Source: Leptospirillum sp. (GTDB lineage Bacteria > Nitrospirota > Leptospirillia > Leptospirillales > Leptospirillaceae). From it: DNA of 5,514 nt. Made by a program: the position numbers and the translations under genes. Below, in pieces: positions 1-5,514 of the stretch. Every line of letters begins with the position of its first letter. The first letter of the stretch is position 1. Location of the stretch: positions 1 through 5,514 of the forward strand of contig DAIEST010000002.1 in assembly GCA_027346125.1 (NCBI GenBank). Reading direction: 5' to 3'. Below the pieces are notes generated by a model that worked only from the letters and a program-made list of their open reading frames with translations, had not been told where the DNA came from and made no database searches.

Positions 1-546
1 CTCGTGGATACGTTTCGCGGCAAGCCGTTCCTTCCCGGAAGAGGGGGCCTGATCCTGCTTTTCTTCGGGATTGCCACAGCCATGCAGACGGTTTTCAACC
101 TGTTTCGGTTCAGCCATCTTCTGACTCCCAGGTCGGTGGCCATTTTCACCGCCGTATTTGCCCTGGTGTTCGGGCTTTACTGGGGAGGACTCCACTGGTT
201 CGATCAACTTCTCGGACCGTTGACCCATGTTCCGGAGATGGCAACAAAAGATCACGGATGGAAGTTCTTCTATCCGGTCACGTTTGTCACAATGGGATTC
301 ATCCTGGTTGCCGGATGGGTTTTCCTGGCCCGCGAATCTCCCGTCTCCCGTTTCGTTCCCAACAGGTCTCCCTGGACGGATCGCCTCCACGATTTTCTGG
401 ATCAGGTGTTGTATGGAGAATCGTTTTCCCGGAGGCTCCTGCTCCTCCCCCTCGTCCGTCTGTCCGGGACTGTCCGTCGCGTTCACGAACGGTTGAGTCC
501 GGCAAGACCTCCGGTTCCCGAATTGCCGGGAGAACTGGATGGTTAG
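1..546 (+). CDS. NuoL/DabB-type proton-conducting membrane subunit, C-terminal part (5' truncated)
   Basis: The frame is open from base 1 to the TAG at 544-546, so the window begins inside the gene; the GTG at base 4 is not taken as the start. The 181 visible codons show three hydrophobic segments, at about residues 16-35, 45-67 and 89-110, then a soluble tail of about 70 residues rich in Arg, Pro and Leu. NuoL-family proteins end in late transmembrane helices followed by an amphipathic tail, and the tail here (about residues 124-165) has that look. The proton-antiporter core lies upstream of the window and cannot be checked. By position, directly before another antiporter-like gene and dabA, it is the best candidate for DabB, the membrane partner that couples DabA to the proton gradient. 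It could instead be another complex I-type or Mrp-type subunit, since the DabB role rests on context. Its end overlaps the next gene by 8 bases. Confidence 0.68.
   Translation, partial: LVDTFRGKPFLPGRGGLILLFFGIATAMQTVFNLFRFSHLLTPRSVAIFTAVFALVFGLYWGGLHWFDQLLGPLTHVPEMATKDHGWKFFYPVTFVTMGFILVAGWVFLARESPVSRFVPNRSPWTDRLHDFLDQVLYGESFSRRLLLLPLVRLSGTVRRVHERLSPARPPVPELPGELDG
528..532 (+). promoter_or_regulatory. Ribosome binding site of the second membrane gene
   Basis: GGGAG lies 6 bases before the ATG at 539, inside the last codons of the upstream gene. It supports the ATG at 539 over the in-frame ATG at 566, and it implies translational coupling with the upstream gene. Confidence 0.55.
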
Positions 547-1915
547 GTCGAGTCTGCCCGTCCTGATGGATGGACTGCTGTGGCTTCCCCTGACCGGTGT
601 CCTTCTGGTGCGGTTTTTTTCCCGGAACTCCGGCCGTGTCCGGAAGATTTTCTCCGGAATCCTCTGGGGAGAAGTCGCTCTGGCCACGGTTGCGGGAAGG
701 TCGCTGATCGGATCCGGTTCCCCGATGGCTTTACGGATGCTGTTCCCGGTTCTGATCCTGCTTGCGCTGTGCCTTCCCGTCGGACTCATCGGCCGGGGCG
801 AATCCCGCCAGGGCCGGGAAGAGGGTCTGCCCGTCCTTTCGTTGCTCATGCTGTTTTTTTCCGCGGGGTTCCTGCTTTCTCCTTCCCCGGTCTGGTCGAT
901 CGCGTTCTGGGGAGGACTTCTGTTCACTGCGGGAAAAGTGGCGGAGACTTTTCCCTGCGGAGCGGAGGAGAGACGGGAACCGTTGCGTCCCGCGATCCTG
1001 TTGTCGCTCTTCCTGTTTCCCTTGTCGCAGGCACTGTCCGGACGACTTCCGTTCTTTCCGTCCGTCGGTCCCGGACAGGCGGGCCTGTCCGGGGGGGCTT
1101 TCGGTCTTTCCGTACTGGCGTTCCTGGTATTCTGTCCCTTTTTCCCGTTCCAGCGTTGGCTGTCTTTCGTTCCGGTTTCGGGAGGACTCACCGGGTGGAT
1201 CGCCGTCCGTTTTGCCCTGTTCCTTCTTTCGGTCTTCGGAGTCCTCCGGTGGGCGCTTCCGCTGGAAAACCCGTCTTTTTCGGAAAGCCTGCCCGTTCTG
1301 CTGGGGCTTTCCTTTCTGGCACAGCTTCAGGGAGGACTTCTGGCGCTTGGCGAACCGGTTTTGAGGAAACGGATTTCGGCATTGGTGTTTTCCCAGACCT
1401 CGCTTTCCATACCGGCCCTCTTCCTCGCCGGACGCGACCGCCCCTGGGTCGTCGCGGTGCTTTCGATCTCGCTGATGATGCCGGGGCTTCTCCTTGCTGT
1501 CGTTTCCGATCATCTTGAACGCGAAACGCGAAGGCAGCGCTTCCGCGACTGGAGCGGACTACACCGGTTCATGCCGAGGGCGGACCGGTTGTTCCTGGTC
1601 GCCTCCATCGCATTTTCCGCCGTTCCCGGTTTCGGTGCGTTTTCCGGTCTGGTGCTTGTCGGAACAAATCCTGCACTGTCCTCTCTTTGGATCTGGTCTC
1701 TCCTGCCGCTGGCCGGGATTGTCCTGGTTCAGGCCGTCCTCTGGAAAAGCTGGGAATCCATTTTCCTGGGGCCTTCTTCTTCCAGTTTCCCGAGTCCGCG
1801 GGATCTTCCCTTTCCCCTGTCCTGGAAACTCGTGGCCTTTCTCGTTCCGGTCCTGCTGATGGGAGCCTTTCCGGGTATTCTGGAAGAACTCTTCCGCTGG
1901 AAGGGAGGTCCATAA
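539..1915 (+). CDS. Divergent NuoM/NuoN-like membrane protein of the DAC locus
   Basis: This 458-residue, very hydrophobic protein has about 13-14 predicted transmembrane segments, which is the size and shape of NuoM, NuoN and MrpD antiporter-like subunits. Relics of the family can be lined up. PFQRWLS at 203-209 matches the P-x-H-x-W-L-P motif before helix 7. K277-R278 followed by A281 matches the KRLLAYSS-type motif of helix 8. VPGFGAFSG at 362-370 matches the late PG-x-x-x-F-x-G-E motif, and FLGP at 409-412 matches the late FFGP motif. The residues that carry protons in active members look changed: no Glu at the helix 5 position (G125), Leu at the helix 7 Lys position (L229), Gln for the helix 7 His (Q205), and Leu for the Glu after G370. 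The alignment is by eye and from memory of the family. It probably serves as a structural membrane partner for DabB or DabA. It could also be a fast-evolving second DabB. The start is at 539 because of the ribosome binding site 6 bases upstream. It overlaps the previous gene by 8 bases and ends 1 base before dabA. Confidence 0.72.
   Translation: MVRSSLPVLMDGLLWLPLTGVLLVRFFSRNSGRVRKIFSGILWGEVALATVAGRSLIGSGSPMALRMLFPVLILLALCLPVGLIGRGESRQGREEGLPVLSLLMLFFSAGFLLSPSPVWSIAFWGGLLFTAGKVAETFPCGAEERREPLRPAILLSLFLFPLSQALSGRLPFFPSVGPGQAGLSGGAFGLSVLAFLVFCPFFPFQRWLSFVPVSGGLTGWIAVRFALFLLSVFGVLRWALPLENPSFSESLPVLLGLSFLAQLQGGLLALGEPVLRKRISALVFSQTSLSIPALFLAGRDRPWVVAVLSISLMMPGLLLAVVSDHLERETRRQRFRDWSGLHRFMPRADRLFLVASIAFSAVPGFGAFSGLVLVGTNPALSSLWIWSLLPLAGIVLVQAVLWKSWESIFLGPSSSSFPSPRDLPFPLSWKLVAFLVPVLLMGAFPGILEELFRWKGGP
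1901..1909 (+). promoter_or_regulatory. Strong ribosome binding site of dabA
   Basis: AAGGGAGGT is a near-consensus Shine-Dalgarno sequence. Its GGAGG core (1904-1908) ends 8 bases before the ATG at 1917. It sits within the last codons of the previous gene, whose TAA is separated from the dabA ATG by one base. It fixes the dabA start and is the strongest ribosome binding site in the window, which suggests dabA is translated well in its own right. Confidence 0.75.
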
Positions 1916-1916
1916 G

Positions 1917-4900
1917 ATGTTGCCGTCCTTTTTTCTTCCGGAAGAACCCTCCAGGCGCAACCTCATCATCGAGCTTCGCGCCCGGATCCGGTTGGCTCTG
2001 GGAATGATGCCGGACACCTGGCCCATGGAAACTTTCATCCATCACAATCCCCTCAACGGACTGGAGGACATGCCTTTCGAGGAAGCGGTCCTGTTGGGGG
2101 AAGAGCTGTTCGGAGGAAAGGGGTACCCCGACCGGGGGTTTTTACGGGAGGCTGTCCGGACAGGCCGGATGACCCGTCGGGATCTTCTGGAAACCCTGCC
2201 GGTTTCTGTCTCCCGGAACGGACCGGAGGAGCTTTCCTGCCGGATCGGAGACCGTTCCGTCTCCTTTGCGGCGTTCTGTGCCGCCCAGTTTCTGGTTTCT
2301 CCGGATCTTCCGGGCTTTGCGCCCGAAGGTCCCGCAGATGGGACGAACCCCTTTCTCCTGTCGGGGGTTGAAGGGGAGCAGATCGTCGGGGCACTGGCAA
2401 GAAGTTTTTCGGAGCTGGGACTTCCCTGTCGCGAGGAGTCGATCCGGGCGGAATTGATCCGCCTGGCCCCCTTTGCCCGGATGGAAAAACTCGGGAGTCC
2501 GGCGCCATTGCTCCAGAATCCGTTGGACCCCATCGTTTTTATGGAACGGGAACTGGCGGCACTGGGATCCCGGAGAACGTTCTCGGACTGGATCGATCGT
2601 CTGTCGGGCAGTTCCGTCCGGGAACAGGTGGACCGTATCCTCAGCGATGCGGCGGCACTGTTTCTCGACGAAGGCCAGGCTTTCTGGCCCCTTCCCATGC
2701 GGGAGAGAGGGTTCTATGCCCTTTTTCGGGAAAGATGGGCCCGGCGACCCTCGTTCTGTGCGGAGAACGAAGGATTTTCTGAATGGTTTTCCGCTCTCCC
2801 CGACTCTGCCGAGGAGGCGTTGCTCCACATCCTGGAGCGATGGGGCGTTCCAAAGTCGAACTGGGTCGCCCTGTTTGCCCGGGAACTGGCCCTTCTTCCG
2901 GGGTGGGCGGGAACGATCAAGTGGCGCTCGGAGCATCCCGAAGAGGCAGGATCTTCCCTTCTCCGGATCCAGCCGTCGGAATGGCTGGCCCTGAGGCTGG
3001 CCCTCGAAGCGTTCCTGGTGGAAGAACGCTGTCTGGAGACCTGGGGCACCCGTGCCTCCCGACAGGATCTGCTGGCTTTTTTCCGGAGGACCCCGGAAGA
3101 GTTCTGTGTCCGGTGGATGCGCCAGGATCCGGCTCTGCCTCTTTCCCTGTGCATCGCGATCGACCGGACGGAGGAGGGTTCCGGGGGATGGGGGAGAACG
3201 CCGGAAGCCTGGAAGGATCTCTGGATCCGGATCCAGCACAGCCGCTCCCGTTCCCTTGAAGACGGAAGCGCCATGCTTCTGGCGTTGCTCAAGCTCTGGA
3301 TCTTTGAAGACCTTCCTCTTTCCGTCCCGGAGGGGGGGGATGCTGCCTGGGTTTCCGTCCTGAAAGACTGGTTTGTCCGGATTCCTTCGGAACAGTTTGG
3401 TTTCTGGGGGCTGACGGCCTACGAGAAGGCGTTCCGGGATCGCTTTCTCCAGAGCCTTTCCGAACGTCCCTGCCGACCTTTGGATGCCGGGGAACCCCAA
3501 TCCCTGGCGGGCCTCGACCCCCCTGTCCGGGCGCAGGTCCTGTTCTGCATCGACGTCCGGTCCGAGGGGATCCGGCGCCATCTGGAGCAGATCGGTCCCT
3601 ATGAAACGATCGGTCTGGCCGGTTTCTTCGGTCTGCCGATCCGTTTCAGGGGGTTCGGAACGGATCATGTCCAGACGCTGGCTCCGGCGATCATGGCTCC
3701 CCGCCATCTCTTCTGGGAGCTGCATCGACCGTACCAGCTGAAGTCGGTCCGCGTTTTCTTCCGGGGACGAAGATGGCTTCGCTGGATGAACCATCTCATC
3801 CATGAGATGAAGAACAATGTGGTGACCCCCTATGTCTTTGTCGAGGCGATCGGATGGATGTCCGGACTTCCTCTCTTCGGAAAGACATTTGTTCCCGGTT
3901 TGTACCACCGCATGATCTCCGTTGTGGAAGGTGTCTTTCTTCCGTCCGTTTCCACGACGATCCCGATCGACAAGATTTCGGAAAAGGAGGCCCGGGAGAT
4001 TGTCCTGACAGAAGAGCGGAACATCATCCGCCAGGTCCTCGCACGAAAATGGGGAGATCGGATCCGGAGCATTCCCCAAGGGGTGATGGAGGAGTTCCGC
4101 TTTCTGGTGCTGACGGGAGACTCCCATCGGACGGAATCCCGCTCCGTGGGTTCCACGCTGGCCCGATTCCTGAATCTCTCTCCCGACGAGGAATCCGACC
4201 TGATCCGACAGCTCAGGGAGGTTCGCCAGATGACTCCCAAGCGCTCGGAACACCGCCTCGAAGAACTTTCGCGAATGGGAATGACCTTCGCGGAACAGGT
4301 CGCCTTTGCCGAAACGGCGCTCACCCTGGCCGGACTGGTGAGGGGATTTTCCCGGCTGGTCGTGTTCGTGGCCCATCGGAGCACCTCCGACAACAACCCT
4401 TACGAGTCCGCACTGGACTGCGGGGCCTGCGGAGGGCAGGACGGAACGCCGAACGCCCGGGTGGCGGCTGCGCTTCTCAACCGGACGAACGTACGGATCG
4501 CTCTCGCCAAGCGGGGGATCCGGATTCCGGACGAGACATGGTTCATGGCGGGAGTGCACGATACGACGACGGACGCGTTCCGGTTCTTCGATGCCGAAGA
4601 TTGGCCGGCGACGCACAATCAGGACATCGGGGAATTCACGAAGGAGATCCGTCTGGCAGGAATCCGCGCGGCGGACGAACGGCTCCGCACCCTTCCGGGA
4701 GATCCTCCCGGACGTCTTGAAGACGTTCCGGCCCGGGTCCGCTTCAGAAGCCACGACTGGGCCGAAGTCCGTCCGGAATGGGGCTTGTCCGGAAATGCGG
4801 CCTTCGTGATCGGAAAAAGGGCCTGGACGCGGGGACTGGACCTCTCATACAGGGTCTTTCTCCAGGAGTACGACGACCGTGACGATCCGTCCGGGAAGCT

Positions 4901-5360
4901 CCTCGAAACGCTGATGTCGGGTCCTCTGGTCGTGGGTCGGTGGATCAACCTGGAGCATTATTTTTCGACGGTCGACAACGAGGTCTACGGGAGCGGGAGC
5001 AAGGTTTCCCACAATGTGGTGGGCCGGTTCGGGGTGGTGTTCGGAAACGGTGGAGATCTTCGGATCGGTCTGCCCCGGCAGACTGTTTCCGGCGAGTTCC
5101 ATTTCCGCCATGAGCCGATGCGTCTTCTGACGATCGTGGCCGCGGGACGGGAAAAGGTCCACGAGCTTCTGGGCCGCAATCTGGCGCTGAGGGATCCCTT
5201 CGACCGTCGGTGGGCATTGCTTGTTGTCCGGGACCAGGAAACCGGAGTTTTCTGGCAGTATCACCCCGGAGGGGAATGGGTGGAATGGAATCCAGGCGGG
5301 GAAATCTCCGCGAATTCCGTCAGGACGCAGTCAATTTTTGATCAAGAAACGAGGATGTGA
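1917..5360 (+). CDS. dabA: DabA (DUF2309), zinc-dependent inorganic carbon transport subunit, long form
   Basis: This complete 1147-residue protein matches the DUF2309/DabA family along its length. The N-terminal signature FIHHNPL (40-46) is followed by PFEEAV (53-58). The first half of the catalytic site is the CxD motif C544-I-D546. The second half runs from H820 in VAHRSTSDNNP to C835 in DCGACGG (834-840). The CxD pair and the 15-residue His-Cys spacing match the zinc site described for Halothiobacillus DabA, which is related to beta-carbonic anhydrases. Family blocks continue with AGFFGLPIRFRG after the CxD motif and, near the C terminus, WINLEHYFSTVDNEVYGSGSK and DLRIGLP. No signal peptide or membrane segment is evident, so it should be a peripheral cytoplasmic protein bound to the DabB-type subunit. 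The role is proton-gradient-driven conversion of CO2 to bicarbonate for carbon fixation. At 1147 residues it is much longer than the roughly 830 residues of Halothiobacillus DabA2. The extra length lies before C544 and between C544 and H820. The start is supported by the strong ribosome binding site at 1901-1909. Confidence 0.95.
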   Translation: MLPSFFLPEEPSRRNLIIELRARIRLALGMMPDTWPMETFIHHNPLNGLEDMPFEEAVLLGEELFGGKGYPDRGFLREAVRTGRMTRRDLLETLPVSVSRNGPEELSCRIGDRSVSFAAFCAAQFLVSPDLPGFAPEGPADGTNPFLLSGVEGEQIVGALARSFSELGLPCREESIRAELIRLAPFARMEKLGSPAPLLQNPLDPIVFMERELAALGSRRTFSDWIDRLSGSSVREQVDRILSDAAALFLDEGQAFWPLPMRERGFYALFRERWARRPSFCAENEGFSEWFSALPDSAEEALLHILERWGVPKSNWVALFARELALLPGWAGTIKWRSEHPEEAGSSLLRIQPSEWLALRLALEAFLVEERCLETWGTRASRQDLLAFFRRTPEEFCVRWMRQDPALPLSLCIAIDRTEEGSGGWGRTPEAWKDLWIRIQHSRSRSLEDGSAMLLALLKLWIFEDLPLSVPEGGDAAWVSVLKDWFVRIPSEQFGFWGLTAYEKAFRDRFLQSLSERPCRPLDAGEPQSLAGLDPPVRAQVLFCIDVRSEGIRRHLEQIGPYETIGLAGFFGLPIRFRGFGTDHVQTLAPAIMAPRHLFWELHRPYQLKSVRVFFRGRRWLRWMNHLIHEMKNNVVTPYVFVEAIGWMSGLPLFGKTFVPGLYHRMISVVEGVFLPSVSTTIPIDKISEKEAREIVLTEERNIIRQVLARKWGDRIRSIPQGVMEEFRFLVLTGDSHRTESRSVGSTLARFLNLSPDEESDLIRQLREVRQMTPKRSEHRLEELSRMGMTFAEQVAFAETALTLAGLVRGFSRLVVFVAHRSTSDNNPYESALDCGACGGQDGTPNARVAAALLNRTNVRIALAKRGIRIPDETWFMAGVHDTTTDAFRFFDAEDWPATHNQDIGEFTKEIRLAGIRAADERLRTLPGDPPGRLEDVPARVRFRSHDWAEVRPEWGLSGNAAFVIGKRAWTRGLDLSYRVFLQEYDDRDDPSGKLLETLMSGPLVVGRWINLEHYFSTVDNEVYGSGSKVSHNVVGRFGVVFGNGGDLRIGLPRQTVSGEFHFRHEPMRLLTIVAAGREKVHELLGRNLALRDPFDRRWALLVVRDQETGVFWQYHPGGEWVEWNPGGEISANSVRTQSIFDQETRM
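5351..5354 (+). promoter_or_regulatory. Ribosome binding site and TGATG junction of the PII-like gene
   Basis: GAGG ends 5 bases before the ATG at 5360. The ATG shares its A with the TGA stop of dabA (5358-5360), giving a TGATG stop-start overlap. This is typical of translational re-initiation, so the regulator is probably made in step with DabA. Confidence 0.55.
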
Positions 5361-5514
5361 TGGCTGGTCTGAAGCTTTATACCGTCAAGAAGGTGGAAAT
5401 TGTCGTTGGTGGGGAGCACCTCAAGTTCGTCAAGTCGCTCCTGGACGATGTGCGGGTCTCGGGCTACACGATCATTCCGAACGTTTCGGGAAAGGGGCAC
5501 AGCGGATTCCACGA
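5360..5514 (+). CDS. PII-like (GlnB/SbtB-type) signalling protein, N-terminal part (3' truncated)
   Basis: 51 codons are visible before the window ends. The pattern is that of the PII fold: a first beta strand (about residues 7-16), a helix with K22, K25 and the LLDDV stretch (27-31), then G35-Y36-T37 leading into the T-loop region I-P-N-V-S-G-K-G-H-S-G (39-49). Canonical GlnB has G-M-T at the equivalent place and then a T-loop with a Gln that helps bind 2-oxoglutarate. Here that Gln position appears to be S48, and the IPNVSGKG pattern is that of the PII-like group linked to bicarbonate transport (SbtB, carboxysome-associated PII). Such proteins bind adenine nucleotides rather than report nitrogen status. 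It is probably a trimeric cytoplasmic regulator of the DAC complex encoded just upstream. The B- and C-loops and the site of any uridylylation lie outside the window or in the unseen T-loop tip, so ligand specificity cannot be read. It overlaps dabA by one base. Confidence 0.85.
   Translation, partial: MAGLKLYTVKKVEIVVGGEHLKFVKSLLDDVRVSGYTIIPNVSGKGHSGFH

Noticed and set aside
4..6. GTG at base 4 as a true start of the first gene
   Set aside because: The frame is open to base 1, there is no room for a ribosome binding site, and the product looks like only the end of a much longer antiporter-like protein.
183..1338. GGGAGGACT repeated at 183, 910, 1180 and 1330, resembling a dispersed repeat or internal ribosome binding sites
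   Set aside because: Each copy is in frame and encodes Gly-Gly-Leu with the locally preferred GGA GGA CTY codons. Spacing is irregular and no start codon is favoured after them.
1..1915. Part of an ordinary respiratory complex I (nuo) operon
   Set aside because: The membrane genes run directly into dabA and a PII-like gene with overlapping junctions, and the second subunit lacks the pumping residues. This context fits an inorganic carbon system better.
3221..3236. A perfect 16-base palindrome, CTGGATCCGGATCCAG, as a possible operator
   Set aside because: It lies deep in dabA, encodes W-I-R-I-Q with common codons, and GGATCC and TCCGGA words are frequent throughout the window.
3792..3809. 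Inverted repeat CATCTCAT / ATGAGATG with a 2-base loop as a hairpin or terminator
   Set aside because: It is within dabA coding sequence (H-L-I-H-E-M), is not GC-rich, and has no T-run after it.
2142..4754. An 870-codon open frame on the minus strand, antisense to dabA
   Set aside because: Its product is rich in Arg, Pro, Gly and Ser with no recognisable domain, and it lies wholly within a dabA frame confirmed by family motifs. GC-rich codon bias readily leaves such antisense frames open.

Overview
The window is a single, gap-free stretch of one plus-strand operon, cut at both ends, with about 60% GC by eye. It holds four genes: the C-terminal part of a NuoL/DabB-type membrane subunit (1-546), a divergent NuoM/NuoN-type membrane protein (539-1915), a complete long-form DabA (DUF2309) protein (1917-5360), and the first third of a PII-like signalling protein (5360-5514). 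All junctions overlap or sit 1 base apart. There is no intergenic space over 300 bases, and I see no RNA gene, mobile element, CRISPR array, promoter or terminator.

The central assignment is DabA, the soluble zinc-binding subunit of the DAC (DAB) inorganic carbon accumulation system. In the described systems a carbonic-anhydrase-like DabA is held at the membrane by DabB, a proton-channel subunit related to complex I NuoL. The complex is proposed to use the proton-motive force to convert CO2 irreversibly to bicarbonate in the cytoplasm. The four putative zinc/active-site residues are all present: C544 and D546 in a CxD motif, and H820 and C835 spaced 15 residues apart. The 3' PII-like gene fits a regulator of bicarbonate uptake or the CO2-concentrating mechanism rather than a nitrogen sensor, judging from its T-loop.

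The unusual part is the membrane side. Described DAC loci usually need one DabB. Here two antiporter-like proteins precede dabA, and the second has lost most of the charged residues that define proton-pumping NuoM/NuoN subunits. The arrangement resembles, by analogy only, the cyanobacterial CO2-hydrating NDH-1 complexes, where NdhD and NdhF variants plus a Cup protein act together.

The organism is probably a chemolithoautotrophic bacterium. Base composition, codon style and this gene set suggest an acidophilic member of Nitrospirota such as Leptospirillum, but this is an impression from sequence style and not a demonstrated assignment.
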